Shown here: in pieces, positions 53,768 through 64,000 of the stretch
Numbering within the stretch: position 1 is the stretch's first letter
Layout of the letters: each line of letters begins with the position of its first letter
NCBI RefSeq assembly: GCF_019247615.1
Contig: NZ_JAFBAT010000192.1
Location: 1-64,000, forward strand
DNA: 64,000 bases
Source of the DNA: Mycobacterium sp.
GTDB taxonomy: Bacteria > Actinomycetota > Actinomycetes > Mycobacteriales > Mycobacteriaceae
Direction: 5' to 3'
Notes under the pieces: model-generated
The model's input: the letters and a program-made list of their open reading frames with translations, nothing else
What the model was told of the DNA's origin: nothing
Databases searched by the model: none
Position numbers and translations under genes: made by a program

Positions 53768-54584
53768 GCAGGTCGCGGGCGCGTGCCGCGAGTTCGTCGT
53801 CGGTGATCCAGCCCTGGCGCCAGGCGACTTCCTCGGGAACGCTGACCTTCAGTCCCTGCCTCCGTTCCAGCGTCCGGACGTAGTCGCTGGCATCCAGCAG
53901 CGAGTCGAAAGTCCCCGTGTCGAGCCAGGCCGTGCCACGGGCCAGCACCTCGACCGCCAGCCTGCCCCGGTTCAGATAGATTTGGTTGACTTCGGTGATC
54001 TCGTATTCGCCGCGCGCCGATTTCTTTAAGCTCTTGGCGATTTCGATCACGTCGTTGTCATAGAAATACAGGCCTGGTACCGCGTACTTGGACTTCGGGG
54101 TGGCCGGCTTCTCCTCCAGCGACAGCGCCATGCCGTCGGGCCCGAATTCGACTACGCCGTACGCCGACGGGTTCGCCACCCAATACGCGAAAATTGCTCC
54201 GCCGCTTACGCTTTGGAAGCGTCTAAGGTTGGTGCCAAGGCCGGGACCGTAGAAGATGTTGTCCCCCAATACCAGTGCAGACGCATCGTTGCCGATGTGG
54301 TTGGCGCCCAACACGAAAGCTTGCGCGAGACCGTCGGGGCGCTCTTGCGTCACATAGCTGAGGTTGATGCCGAATTGCGAACCGTCGCCGAGGAGGCGCT
54401 GAAAGCCGCCCGCGTCGTGTGGCGTGGTGATCACCAGAATGTCGCGGATTCCGGCCATCATCAGCGTGGACAGCGGGTAGTAGATCATCGGTTTGTCGTA
54501 GACCGGCAGCAACTGCTTGCTGATACCGATCGTGATCGGATGAAGACGGGTGCCCGAGCCCCCGGCCAAGATGATCCCGCGCAT
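53718..54584 (-). CDS. rmlA: Glucose-1-phosphate thymidylyltransferase
   Basis: [55 protein letters not shown]. Confidence 0.97.
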   Translation of the reverse strand: MRGIILAGGSGTRLHPITIGISKQLLPVYDKPMIYYPLSTLMMAGIRDILVITTPHDAGGFQRLLGDGSQFGINLSYVTQERPDGLAQAFVLGANHIGNDASALVLGDNIFYGPGLGTNLRRFQSVSGGAIFAYWVANPSAYGVVEFGPDGMALSLEEKPATPKSKYAVPGLYFYDNDVIEIAKSLKKSARGEYEITEVNQIYLNRGRLAVEVLARGTAWLDTGTFDSLLDASDYVRTLERRQGLKVSVPEEVAWRQGWITDDELAARARDLLKSGYGGYLLELLERS

Positions 54585-54602
54585 GACGGACTCGCATTCC
54601 CC

Positions 54603-54971
54603 CTAGTTGACGAAGTCGGACTCGGTGAGCTCGGTTGCCGCCAGGGCAGACGCCAGGTCCTCGTGCCGGAATATCGAGGTGACACGGTCGTGGACCACCC
54701 GGAATGCGGATGCCGCGTTGTAGACGGCCCCGTCCGGGGTGCTGACCTTTTGCTCGACGACCACGACGCCGTCGTGCACGTACATCCGGCCCGGCTCCGC
54801 CGTGCCCTCGCGCGAACCGGCCCAACTACGGAGGGCCTGATGGCCCTGTGCGGCGCCGTTCGCGTCGCCGATCTCGATGTCGTCGCTCGACAACAACACC
54901 AAGGTGTCCAGGTCGCCGGCATTGAGGGCGTCATGCCACGCCAGCACGGTGGCGATCTCCGAAGTGCTCAT
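54603..54971 (-). CDS. SnoaL/NTF2-like small protein
   Basis: MSTSEIATVLAWHDALNAGDLDTLVLLSSDDIEIGDANGAAQGHQALRSWAGS. Confidence 0.75.
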   Translation of the reverse strand: MSTSEIATVLAWHDALNAGDLDTLVLLSSDDIEIGDANGAAQGHQALRSWAGSREGTAEPGRMYVHDGVVVVEQKVSTPDGAVYNAASAFRVVHDRVTSIFRHEDLASALAATELTESDFVN

Positions 54972-55000
54972 GGTCAGCAAGTTACCGCGTGCATGCCCGG

Positions 55001-55765
55001 CTAGAGAGGCGTACGGTCCAGCCAGTCCTGCCACACCTTGTCGTCGCCGAACAGCTCGATTCCCGCGTCGCTCACACGCAGCCGACGCGTGAGCGCCAGC
55101 AGCAGCTCGGCGGCGCCCCCGCGCAGCGCCGCGCTGCCCTTGCCGTGGGCGTGCGACCACACGATGGCGCCCTCCTGGACTCGGACGGTCCATTCGCCGC
55201 TGTCGCCCAGCCCCGGGTCGGTGGCGTGCAGGTGGAGGGTGTTGCCTTGGGCGAGGGGGAGTGGCGACCCGTCGCTCCCCGCCTGAATCGCAACTCGCTC
55301 AAGCCATTCGGTGATTCCGTCGGCCGCGATATCGGCTTCGATCCTGAACTCGGCCCCGGTGGCAATGGCGGCGTCGGCGCGGTGCACCACGGTCTCATGC
55401 AGGCGCCGCCGGATCCACCAGTCGGCCGGGCGCGGGCCGAGGAAGGTCCACACCGGCGTTGGCGGGGTTTCCAGGTACCACGCCTCGACAGCCGTCACCA
55501 GCTCGTGCGCTCCGCCGTGCAACCAGGAGATCGCACCGGCGGGATCAGGCGGGGGTTTGCCACCCTCGACCGCGCGGGGATCGAGGAAGGCGTCGAGGCG
55601 CTGGCGCACGATCTGCGCCGCCCAGCGGTCCCCGCGCCCGACGTGCCGCAGCAGTTGCGCCAGGCTCCAGCCCGGGCATGTGGGCACCGGAACGGACGCA
55701 TCGACATCGCGGAAGAGCTCCGCAAAAGCGCGGTTCTCGGCGAGAAACGCGGCGGCATGGTCCAC
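55001..55765 (-). CDS. Maleylpyruvate isomerase family, mycothiol-dependent (Rv0332-like)
   Basis: VPVPTCPGWSLAQLLRHVGRGDRWAAQIVRQRL...WWIRRRLHETVVHRADA. Confidence 0.88.
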   Translation of the reverse strand: MDHAAAFLAENRAFAELFRDVDASVPVPTCPGWSLAQLLRHVGRGDRWAAQIVRQRLDAFLDPRAVEGGKPPPDPAGAISWLHGGAHELVTAVEAWYLETPPTPVWTFLGPRPADWWIRRRLHETVVHRADAAIATGAEFRIEADIAADGITEWLERVAIQAGSDGSPLPLAQGNTLHLHATDPGLGDSGEWTVRVQEGAIVWSHAHGKGSAALRGGAAELLLALTRRLRVSDAGIELFGDDKVWQDWLDRTPL

Positions 55766-55919
55766 GGAGGTCAGGCTACCCGCCGGCCCGCATCGCCCCC
55801 GGAAAGCGCGAAAGACAGCCCGGGGAGCCGGCGATCACGATAACGTCCGTCCGGGGAGATTGTTTCGATCGTGACCGGGGGCGAGCCTCGCCTGTGATCA
55901 GCTGATGAAAGGTGTGGGT

Positions 55920-57530
55920 ATGTCGTTTTTGATCGCGGCACCGGAGGCGCTGGGTGCGGCGGCTTCGGATTTGGCCGGTATCGGTACGACGGTCAGCGCG
56001 GCCCATGCGGCCGCCGCGGCCCCGACCACGGGCCTGTTGGCCGCGGGTGCCGACGAGGTGTCGACTGCTATCGCATCGCTGTTTTCCGCCCACGCGCAGG
56101 CCTTTCAAAAGCTGGGCACTCAGGCCGCGGCCTTCCACGACCAGTTTGTGCAGACCATGAGCGCGGGCGCGGCGGCGTACACCGGCACCGAGGCCGCCAA
56201 TGTCCAGGACACCCTGTTGGGCTTCGTCAATGCGCCGACCGAGGCGCTGTTCGGGCGCCCGATGATCGGCAACGGCGCCAACGGGGCCCCTGGGACCGGG
56301 CAGAACGGGCAACCTGGCGGGATCTTGATCGGCAACGGCGGGGCCGGCGGGTCCGGCGCGCCCGGCCAAAACGGCGGCAACGGCGGTGACGCCGGCCTGT
56401 TCGGCTCCGCCGGCGCCGGCGGAGCAGGCGGCGCCGCAACCGCCACTAGCCCGGCCGGCAACGGCGGGAAGGGCGGGACCGGCGCGCTGTTCGGCGGCGG
56501 CGGGGCCGGTGGTGCCGGCGGGTCCTCGACCTTCGCTCAAGCCGCCGGGAACGGCGGTGCAGGCGGAAACGGTGGGCTGCTGGGCGCCGGCGGCACCGGC
56601 GGCGCCGGTGGTTCGTCATCGCTCGGGTCCGGCGGGAATGGCGGGGCCGGCGGGAACGCCGGACTTGTCAGCCTCGGCGGCACCGGCGGCATCGGCGGAC
56701 CGACGCAGCCCACCGGTGGCGCCGGCGGCGCCGGTGGCGCCGGCGCCATCAACGGGGGTAGCGGGGGGGCCGGCGGCAATGCCGGGTTCCTTGGCTCCGG
56801 TGGGGCCGGCGGCGAAGGTGGGGTCGGCAATGCCGGCAACGGCGGTGCCGGCGGCCACGGCGGGGCCGGCTCGATTTGGGGGAACGGCGGACCCGGCGGC
56901 CACGGCGGCAGCGGGGTCACCGCCGGGGGAAGAGGCGGCGATGGCGGCGTCTCCGGCATCTTTGAGGGCTCTGCCGGCGCCGGCGGGTCCGGCGGCACCG
57001 CCAGCGGCGTCGGCGGCATCGGCGGCGCCGGCGGTACCGGCGGCGACACCCGTGGAATCTCCGGCAACGGCGGACTCGGCGGCGACGGCGGGGCCAGCCT
57101 CGGCGGCTCCGGCGGGGCAGGCGGTAACGGCGGCAGCGCCGGGCCCGTGATGGGCGGTGGCGGGGCGGGCGGCACCGGCGGCGCCGGCCTCGGGGGCGCC
57201 GGCGGGGCCGGCGGTATCGGTGGCAATGCGGGCATGCTGGAAAGCTCCGCCGGGGTCGGCGGGGCCGGCGGGGCGGGCCTGACCATCGGCGGCAACGGCG
57301 GGCACGGCGGTAAGGCCGGGGTGATCGGCAACGGCGGTGAGGGCGGCGCCGGCGGGGCGGGCCTCGTCGCGGGCGCGCCCGGCGGTAACGGCGGTAACGG
57401 CGGCGACGCCGTGCTGGTCGGTACCGGCGGTGACGGCGGTAATGCCGGTCCCGGCACGCCGCCGGGCAAGCCGGGGACCGGCGGCGCCGGCGGGCTGATC
57501 GGCTCGCCGGGAAACCCCGGGCAGCCCTGA
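55920..57530 (+). CDS. PE_PGRS family protein
   Basis: PE domain [74 protein letters not shown] linker, then GGAGG/GGNGG repeats. Confidence 0.96.
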   Translation: MSFLIAAPEALGAAASDLAGIGTTVSAAHAAAAAPTTGLLAAGADEVSTAIASLFSAHAQAFQKLGTQAAAFHDQFVQTMSAGAAAYTGTEAANVQDTLLGFVNAPTEALFGRPMIGNGANGAPGTGQNGQPGGILIGNGGAGGSGAPGQNGGNGGDAGLFGSAGAGGAGGAATATSPAGNGGKGGTGALFGGGGAGGAGGSSTFAQAAGNGGAGGNGGLLGAGGTGGAGGSSSLGSGGNGGAGGNAGLVSLGGTGGIGGPTQPTGGAGGAGGAGAINGGSGGAGGNAGFLGSGGAGGEGGVGNAGNGGAGGHGGAGSIWGNGGPGGHGGSGVTAGGRGGDGGVSGIFEGSAGAGGSGGTASGVGGIGGAGGTGGDTRGISGNGGLGGDGGASLGGSGGAGGNGGSAGPVMGGGGAGGTGGAGLGGAGGAGGIGGNAGMLESSAGVGGAGGAGLTIGGNGGHGGKAGVIGNGGEGGAGGAGLVAGAPGGNGGNGGDAVLVGTGGDGGNAGPGTPPGKPGTGGAGGLIGSPGNPGQP

Positions 57531-57573
57531 GGCCTTCGGTGCGCGGGCGGCGCTAGGCAGAGTTAGGGGCCCT

Positions 57574-58899
57574 TTATGGTCGGGGTGCTCCGAGGCGGAA
57601 CATCCGCCACCCCGCCTGCCCCCAACGGGCACCATCGAGGCAGTTGCGGCCGTCGACGACGACCCGGGACCGCACGCGGTCGGCCAAGTCGTTGGGATCG
57701 AGGTCGATGAACTGGCGCCATTCGGTGAGCACCAGCACCGCATCCGCGCGCTCGCAGGCCTCTTCGACCGACACCGCATAGTTCAGCGTCGGGAAAAGTC
57801 GCTGTGCGTTTTCCAGCGCCTTCGGGTCGTACACGTTGACCGTGGCGCCGTTGAGCTGCAATTGGCCGGCGACGTTGAGCGCGGGCGAGTCGCGTACATC
57901 ATCCGATTCGGGCTTGAACGCTGCCCCCAGGACGGCGATGTTCGCGCCCAGGAGCGAACCGCCGCACGCGGTCGTGGTCAATTCGACCATCCGGGTTCGC
58001 CGGCGCATGTTGATGCTGTCCACCTCACGCAGGAACGTCAGGGCCTGATTGGCTCCCAGCTCGCCGGCGCGGGCCATGAAAGCGCGGATGTCCTTGGGCA
58101 AGCAGCCACCGCCGAAACCCAGACCGGCATTGAGGAATTGGCGTCCGATCCGCGGATCGTACCCGAGAGCGTCGGCCAACAGGCTGACGTCGGCGCCCGC
58201 GGCCTCACACACCTCGGAGATGGCATTGATGAATGAAATCTTGGTCGCCAGAAAGGCATTGGCGGATACCTTGACCAACTCGGCAGTCTGCAAGTCGGTC
58301 ACCAGAAACGGCACACCGGCATCCAGCAGCGGACCGTACAGCTCACGTACCGCCTCCTCGGCGCGCGTCGAATCATGTCGGATGCCAAGGACAATGCGGT
58401 CCGGATTCAGGGTGTCGTGCACGGCGTAGCCCTCGCGCAGAAACTCCGGATTCCAGGCGATTTCGACATCGACCCCCGCCGGTGCGAGCGCGGCTGCCCG
58501 TTGGTTGAGCTCGGCCGCGGTGCCCACCGGGACAGTCGATTTGCCGATGAGCACCGATGACCGGGTCAGGCGGGGCACCAGCGTGTCGATGACGGCGTGG
58601 ACATGGCACAGATCTGCCCCGTATTCGCCCTTCTTTTGCGGCGTTCCCACACCGAGAAAATGAACGTCGGCGAACTCGGCGGCCATGTCGTAGTCCGTGG
58701 TGAACTGCAGTCGTCCGGCGGCGAGATTGTCGGTCAACAAGTTTCGCAGGCCGGGCTCGTAGAAAGGAATCTCGCCGGCGGCCAGCTTGGCGACTTTGCC
58801 CGCATCGATATCAACGCCGAGAACCTCGTGTCCCAATTCCGCCATCCCGGCCGCGTGGGTCGCACCCAGGTAGCCGGTGCCGAAGACGGTGCATCGCAT
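57574..58899 (-). CDS. udgA: UDP-glucose 6-dehydrogenase (UdgA-like)
   Basis: MRCTVFGTGYLGATHAAGMAELGHEVLGVDID...GLGFGGGCLPKDIRAFMARAGELG. Confidence 0.94.
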   Translation of the reverse strand: MRCTVFGTGYLGATHAAGMAELGHEVLGVDIDAGKVAKLAAGEIPFYEPGLRNLLTDNLAAGRLQFTTDYDMAAEFADVHFLGVGTPQKKGEYGADLCHVHAVIDTLVPRLTRSSVLIGKSTVPVGTAAELNQRAAALAPAGVDVEIAWNPEFLREGYAVHDTLNPDRIVLGIRHDSTRAEEAVRELYGPLLDAGVPFLVTDLQTAELVKVSANAFLATKISFINAISEVCEAAGADVSLLADALGYDPRIGRQFLNAGLGFGGGCLPKDIRAFMARAGELGANQALTFLREVDSINMRRRTRMVELTTTACGGSLLGANIAVLGAAFKPESDDVRDSPALNVAGQLQLNGATVNVYDPKALENAQRLFPTLNYAVSVEEACERADAVLVLTEWRQFIDLDPNDLADRVRSRVVVDGRNCLDGARWGQAGWRMFRLGAPRP

Positions 58900-58989
58900 A
58901 CCACCGGTGTAGGTGGCCGCGATGAGCTGACTGCATCGCGCCGCTGATCGGTAGGCAAACTGCAGATGACAGCTGGCCCTAACAGCCAG

Positions 58990-60477
58990 CTAGTGGCGCC
59001 CGAACCCGCCGTGACCGCCGCCGAAGGGACCGTGGCCACCGCCAAACGGACCACCGCCGAAGGGGCCTTCGCCACCATGCCCGCCACCGGCGCCGCCGCC
59101 GGGCCCGAACCCGGGCCCGAACCCGCTTCCCGGGGCGGCACCGATAACCGGTATGGGGAGCGGGATGGGCACCGGAACGGGTGCCATCGGTGGCGGAAGA
59201 ACGGGCGCAGGGGCCCCGGGAACCGGCGCCTGCGCCGGCGCCGCAGGAACGGGAGCGGGTGCCGCGGGGGCGGGAACCTGGGCCACCGGTGCGGGCACCG
59301 GAGCCCCAGGGGCGGGCGCCGAAGCCTCGGGCGCGGGCGCCGAAGCCTCGGGCGCCGAGGCCGGAGCCGGAGCCGCGGGGGCCAACGGCGCCGGCGCCTC
59401 GGGCGCCGGCGCCTGAGCCGGAGCCGCCGGAGCCAGAGCGGCCTGGGTGGGAGCGACCACGGGATGGTCGGGAGCCGGTCGCACCCCGGCGGTGGGCCGG
59501 ATCGCGATGGCCAGCGAAGCGGCCAACGCCGCCATACCGACGACGAAGATTGCCGCCACCGCGCTACCCACCAGCCATAGCGGCCTGCGGTCGCGCTCGC
59601 CCGCGCCAACGAGCTGCGCCGAGGCGGCATCGTCGACGTCGTAGGGATCCCCGAAACCGTCGGGGAATGCGCTATAAGCCAGGGCGGTGGCCCCGGCGTC
59701 GGCCGGAGCTTGGAAGTTGCCGGGCGTCAAAGCAAACGAGTCGATGGCGCCGGTGCCCGGATCCTGCGCATAGGCGAGCGCGGCGGTGGACGCGAACAGC
59801 GGGGCATTGGCCGACGCCAGCGCAGCTCCCCGGGCCAACGCGGTTTCCGGTTCCTCGGGCGCCGTCAACGGCAGGGTCGTGGCCGCCTCCAGCGCCGGCA
59901 TGATCATCGGGATGTCGACGCCGGAACCGACAACGAAGACGGCGTCGGGATGCGGCTCCAACGCCTCGGCGCCGGAAACCAGCGCGGCCAGCTCGGTCAC
60001 CGCCGTCTCGTCGTCCTCGGGCAGCGCCTGCCGTTGAACGTCGACGATCGATCCGTCCGCCGAGTCAACGACCGCCAGGGTCGCGGTATCGGGCTCGACG
60101 TACAGCAGCGCCGTGCGCGCATAGTTGGTCTGGTTGCCGACCGTCTGGGCCAGAGCTGCCGCGGCAAGGAACGCCGAGACCAACATCACGTTCTCGACCT
60201 TGTGGGCGGCCAGCGCGTCCCGGAGTGCCGCGGCTTCGACGGAGTCGGTAAACGTCACGCCGGTCGACGCGAGTTGGTAGCCGCCCTCGGCGGCGCCTTC
60301 TCGGGTCCCCAGGATCGCCGAGACCACCTGGTCGGCCGCAGCGATCGTTGCCGCATCGTCCTCGGCGGGTACCTCGAAGTTGTCTTCTTCGACGGTTGCT
60401 CCGTCGCCGTTTTCACCTTCGACCAGCACCAAACGGACTGCCGTCGGCGCCATCGACACACCAAGTACGGTGTCCAA
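58990..60477 (-). CDS. Divergent actin/Hsp70-like membrane protein, paralogue 1 (Pro/Ala then Gly/His-rich tail)
   Basis: MDTVLGVSMAPTAVRLVLVEGENGD...; TM PLWLVGSAVAAIFVVGMAALAASLAIAI; tail ...GPFGGGPFGGGHGPFGGGHGGFGRH. Confidence 0.8.
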   Translation of the reverse strand: MDTVLGVSMAPTAVRLVLVEGENGDGATVEEDNFEVPAEDDAATIAAADQVVSAILGTREGAAEGGYQLASTGVTFTDSVEAAALRDALAAHKVENVMLVSAFLAAAALAQTVGNQTNYARTALLYVEPDTATLAVVDSADGSIVDVQRQALPEDDETAVTELAALVSGAEALEPHPDAVFVVGSGVDIPMIMPALEAATTLPLTAPEEPETALARGAALASANAPLFASTAALAYAQDPGTGAIDSFALTPGNFQAPADAGATALAYSAFPDGFGDPYDVDDAASAQLVGAGERDRRPLWLVGSAVAAIFVVGMAALAASLAIAIRPTAGVRPAPDHPVVAPTQAALAPAAPAQAPAPEAPAPLAPAAPAPASAPEASAPAPEASAPAPGAPVPAPVAQVPAPAAPAPVPAAPAQAPVPGAPAPVLPPPMAPVPVPIPLPIPVIGAAPGSGFGPGFGPGGGAGGGHGGEGPFGGGPFGGGHGPFGGGHGGFGRH

Positions 60478-60650
60478 AGCTCCCCCATTGTCGTTTGCTG
60501 GTGTCGAACTCGGGGCGGGGGTTTTGGTGCCCTCAATCGCTGCGAGTCTGACGGTCCCCCCGTACGTCCCCTAGTTCCCCAGAGTTTACGCCTTGTCCGC
60601 CGCCCTTCCTGAATGGGACGAGCTGCCCGAGCGGCCCCACCGAGTGGCGA

Positions 60651-62000
60651 CTAGTGGGGCTGGAAGGGGTGACACCGGTGCAGTGGACCGCGACCGCAGG
60701 GGTCGGGTGCAGGGGCCGCCGGAAGCGGCGATGGCGCGGCGACCGGCGGCGGCGGAACGTACACCGGTTGCGACGGCACATACACCGGTTGCGGCGGCAC
60801 GTACGCCGGCGCCCTGGGAGTCTGCACGGGCGGCGGCGCCTCAGGAATCGCCGCGGGAACCTCGGGCGCCTGGGCCGGCGCCGGCGTCGGCAGGTCAGCA
60901 GCCGGTGGCGGTTCGGGAGCCGGGGCGACGGGCGTCGGCGCGGGCGCCGCTGGTGGCGGAGCGGCCTGACTCGGCGCGACCACCGGGTGTTGCGGACCGG
61001 GGCGCACCCCGGCCGTCGGCCGGATGGCGACCGCAAGTGAAACCACCAGCGCCGCCATACCGACGATGAAAATCGCCGCTACCCCGCTGCCAACCAGCCA
61101 GAACGACCTGCGGCCGCGGTAACCAGCGCCCGTGACCGGCGGGACGCCGGCCTCGTCGGCATAGGCATCACCGAAGTCATCCGGGAGCGCGCTGTAGGCG
61201 AGCCCACCGGAGCCGGCGTCCGTGGTGGCCTCGAAGTAGCCGGGGGCCACCGCGGCGGGGTCGATGAAGCCGGTGCCCGGATCTTGCGCGTAGGCCATCG
61301 CGCCGGTGGATGCCGCGAACAGGGGGGCATTCGCCGACGCCAGCGCGGCTCCCCGGGCCAACGCGGTTTCCGGCTCCTCGGGCGCCGTCAACGGCAGGGT
61401 GGTGGCCGACTCCAAGGCCGACATGATCATGGGTACGTCGACGCCGGAACCGACGACAAACACTGCGTCGGGATGCGCCTCCAACGCCTCGGCCCCGGAG
61501 ACCAGCGATGTCAGCTGCATTACCGCTGTTTCGTCGTCGGAGGGTAGCGGCTGCCGATGCACGTCGACGATCGAGCCGTCCGCGGTGTCGACGACCGCCA
61601 GGGTGGCGGTGTCGGGCTCGATGTACAGCAGCGCCGTCCGCGCATAGTTGGTCTGGTTGCCCACGGTTTGGGCGAGCGCCGCCGCAGCCAAAAACGCCGA
61701 GACCAGCATGACGTTCTCGACCTTGTGGGCCGCCAGCGCATCGCGCAGAGCCGCGGCCTCGATGGGGTCCGTGAAGGCGACGCCGGTCGATGCCAGTTGA
61801 TAACCGCCCTCGGCCGCACCCTCTCGCGTCCCTAGGATCGCCGAGACGACGCGGTCGGCCGCAGCGATCGTTGCCGCATCGTCCTCGGCGGGCACCTCGA
61901 AATTGTCCTCATCGACCGTGACGCCGCCGCCGTTTTCACCTTCGACCAGCACCATACGGACTGCCGTGGGCGCCATCGAAACACCAAGTACGGTGTCCAT
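60651..62000 (-). CDS. Divergent actin/Hsp70-like membrane protein, paralogue 2 (Pro-rich tail, no Gly block)
   Basis: N-terminal region nearly identical to paralogue 1; tail PPQPVYVPSQPVYVPPPPVAAPSPLPAAPAPDPCGRGPLHRCHPFQPH. Confidence 0.8.
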   Translation of the reverse strand: MDTVLGVSMAPTAVRMVLVEGENGGGVTVDEDNFEVPAEDDAATIAAADRVVSAILGTREGAAEGGYQLASTGVAFTDPIEAAALRDALAAHKVENVMLVSAFLAAAALAQTVGNQTNYARTALLYIEPDTATLAVVDTADGSIVDVHRQPLPSDDETAVMQLTSLVSGAEALEAHPDAVFVVGSGVDVPMIMSALESATTLPLTAPEEPETALARGAALASANAPLFAASTGAMAYAQDPGTGFIDPAAVAPGYFEATTDAGSGGLAYSALPDDFGDAYADEAGVPPVTGAGYRGRRSFWLVGSGVAAIFIVGMAALVVSLAVAIRPTAGVRPGPQHPVVAPSQAAPPPAAPAPTPVAPAPEPPPAADLPTPAPAQAPEVPAAIPEAPPPVQTPRAPAYVPPQPVYVPSQPVYVPPPPVAAPSPLPAAPAPDPCGRGPLHRCHPFQPH

Positions 62001-62182
62001 AGCCCCTCCTTCATGGTTTGCTAGCCAGCGTTCTATAACTTTTCGGATCTTACGCGCTTCCGGGCATTGCGGGATGGGCTAAGAACCAAGAATTCCGTCC
62101 GTCAGCGTGCGAAGCTGCCGATCCGGCAGCGAACCGGGCGGCACGGGGCTCGACGACGTTATCCGAGCGGCCGGGACGGGGG

Positions 62183-64000
62183 CTACCTGTGGCCGCCGCT
62201 GTGCCCGCCGCCGCTGTGGCCACCGCCGCCACCGCCGAAGCCACCGCCGCCACCGCCGAAGCCCCCGCCACCGCCGAATGGCCCATTACCGCCGCCACCA
62301 CCGCCCAACGGACCGCTACCGCCACCGAAGGGTCCGCCTCCGAAGGCGCCGCCGCCGCCCCCGAACGGTCCAGGGCCAGCGGACTCACCGCCGCCGATGG
62401 GCCCGCCACCGCCGAACGGTCCCCCGCCAAACGGTCCCCCGCCGCCACCATGACCGCCACCCCCGAACGGTCCGGGCCCGGTGGGCTCGCCACCGATACC
62501 ACCCGGATCACCGCCAGGGATGTGGATCGGCCCACCGCCGCCGCCGGCGCTGCCAGGACCATTGCCCGGCAGCGGAATATGCCCTCCGCCCTGGCCCGGG
62601 TTGAGTGGTTTGGGCAGTGGGATTTGTTCGGGGGGAAGCGGTAGGGGCGGCGAATGAGGAAACGTGCCGCCGCCTTCCGACGGCAACTGCGGCTGCGGAA
62701 CGCGCACGGGCAGTTGGGGAGCGACCGGTTGCGGTGCCACCAGATGCGGCGGAGCCTCGACAACCGGGGGGCTCACCACCGGGGTGGGGACTGGCACATG
62801 TATCGGCGGCAGGGGAATTGGCGCCACCGGGGGAGTCACCACCGGCGGGACGACCACGGGAACGGGGGCCGCCGGAAGGCGCGGCGCCGGAACGACAGGG
62901 ACGGCGACAGGAGGCGCGGGAACCGGCGGCGCCGCGGGCAGTGGCGCAGCTGCGGGGGCGGGAGCCGCGCGTAGTTGCAGGGGGACCGGCGGGTTCACCG
63001 GTCCTGGCGCCACGAGCTGCTGCGGCACGCCGAGCCTCTGGGCCAACGCCCCTACGGGCGTGGGCGCCTGTTGCGTCGGGACGATGAGGTTTTGGGCGGG
63101 GGTGGGACGCAGGGCGACGCTTCCCGTCGTGCGGATTCCGACCGCCAGCGCAATCTCGAGCGCCAGCACGGCGCTGATGCCGGCCACCGCGAGCCCGCTG
63201 CCGATCAGCAGGACCGGCCGCCGACGCGGTTGCACCGATTCGGGGTCGAAGAGCGTTTCGATGACGGTGGTCGGGGCCTCGGCATCCTCATCGGGCACGG
63301 CGCTGTACGCGCGGTCGTCCTCGCCGAGCCCGGCGGCGAACGGAACGCTGAGGTAGCCGGGCGGGCTGTACTGATCCATCGTCCCGATGCCGGGGTCTTG
63401 GGCATAGGCCAGCGCCGCCGTGGACGACGAGAACAACGGCGCGTTCGCCGAAGCCAGCGCCGCCCCGCGGGCCAGCGCCGTCTCCGGCTCTTCGGGCGCG
63501 CTGACGTCGAGGGTGGTAGCCGACTCGAGCGCCGGCTTGATCGGCGCGATGTCGACGCCCGAACCGACCAGGAACAAGCCCTCCGGGGGCGACTCGAGCG
63601 CCTCCAGGCCGGCGACCATGCCGGTGAGCTGCGCCGTCGCCTCGTCGTAGGACTGCGCGTAGATCTGCTGCGTGTAGACGTCGGTGACGGAGCCGTCGGA
63701 GCTGTCGACCACCGCCAACGTCGCCGTGTCTGGTTCGACGAAAAGCACCGCGGTGCGTTCGTAACCCACTGCCGCGCCGACATTTTGAGCCAATGCAGTC
63801 GCGGCCAGAAACGCCGAGACCAGCATGACGTTCTCGACCTTGTGCGCGGCCAGGGCGTCGCGCAAGGCGCCCGCTTCCACCTTGTCGGTCCAGGTCACAC
63901 CGATAGCGGACACCTCGAGTCCCGCGTCCGCGGCCCCCTCGCGGGTACCCAGGATGGCCGCCACCACTTGGTTGGGCGCGGTGGCCGGGTCGTCGGTGGC
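62183..64000 (-). CDS. Divergent actin/Hsp70-like membrane protein, paralogue 3, partial (N-terminus beyond the window)
   Basis: VVAAILGTREGAADAGLEVSAIGVTWTDKVEAGALRDALAAHKVENVMLVSAFLAATALAQ aligns to residues ~50 onward of paralogues 1 and 2; long Gly-rich tail ending GGGHSGGGHSGGHR. Confidence 0.8.
   Translation of the reverse strand, partial: ATDDPATAPNQVVAAILGTREGAADAGLEVSAIGVTWTDKVEAGALRDALAAHKVENVMLVSAFLAATALAQNVGAAVGYERTAVLFVEPDTATLAVVDSSDGSVTDVYTQQIYAQSYDEATAQLTGMVAGLEALESPPEGLFLVGSGVDIAPIKPALESATTLDVSAPEEPETALARGAALASANAPLFSSSTAALAYAQDPGIGTMDQYSPPGYLSVPFAAGLGEDDRAYSAVPDEDAEAPTTVIETLFDPESVQPRRRPVLLIGSGLAVAGISAVLALEIALAVGIRTTGSVALRPTPAQNLIVPTQQAPTPVGALAQRLGVPQQLVAPGPVNPPVPLQLRAAPAPAAAPLPAAPPVPAPPVAVPVVPAPRLPAAPVPVVVPPVVTPPVAPIPLPPIHVPVPTPVVSPPVVEAPPHLVAPQPVAPQLPVRVPQPQLPSEGGGTFPHSPPLPLPPEQIPLPKPLNPGQGGGHIPLPGNGPGSAGGGGGPIHIPGGDPGGIGGEPTGPGPFGGGGHGGGGGPFGGGPFGGGGPIGGGESAGPGPFGGGGGAFGGGPFGGGSGPLGGGGGGNGPFGGGGGFGGGGGGFGGGGGGHSGGGHSGGHR

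Noticed and set aside
56537-57469. Pro-rich minus-strand ORF opposite PE_PGRS
   Set aside because: Reverse complement of GGX repeats gives PPx repeats; no independent support
56280-57500. Possible CRISPR-like repeats
   Set aside because: Periodicity is coding GGX repeats of PE_PGRS with no uniform spacers
62067-62453. Pro-rich plus-strand ORFs opposite the Gly-rich tails
   Set aside because: Complement of Gly-rich coding repeats, not independent genes

Overview
This is a GC-rich actinobacterial window whose gene content and order point to a slow-growing Mycobacterium. A canonical PE_PGRS gene argues against M. avium sensu stricto. Most of it is core chromosome: purT (partial), purA, fba, DedA, acetoacetyl-CoA synthetase, pyrE, clpB, the dnaK-grpE-dnaJ-hspR operon, rmlA, aspC and a UDP-glucose dehydrogenase. 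Two separate molybdenum-hydroxylase loci are present. One is a full form I (AYACSFR) aerobic CO dehydrogenase operon with maturation genes, including an XdhC-YHS fusion. The other is an L-M-S locus with an AYRGPW active-site loop. A third Mo-hydroxylase survives only as a chimeric pseudogene. The accessory parts are: a toxin-antitoxin-like triplet at 51.1-52.3 kb whose BrnT-like toxin carries an in-frame amber stop; a PE_PGRS gene; and three tandem paralogues at 59-64 kb that look like divergent actin/Hsp70-fold proteins with one TM helix and diversified Pro/Gly-rich tails. A fourth, clearer Hsp70-like protein of the same layout lies at 45 kb. Regulatory signals include a 34-bp perfect palindrome in front of a CDF metal transporter, HspR (HAIR-like) boxes at clpB and dnaK, and dispersed palindromic repeats that supply the 3' ends or stop codons of genes. 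All calls come from reading the sequence and supplied translations; no database search was run.
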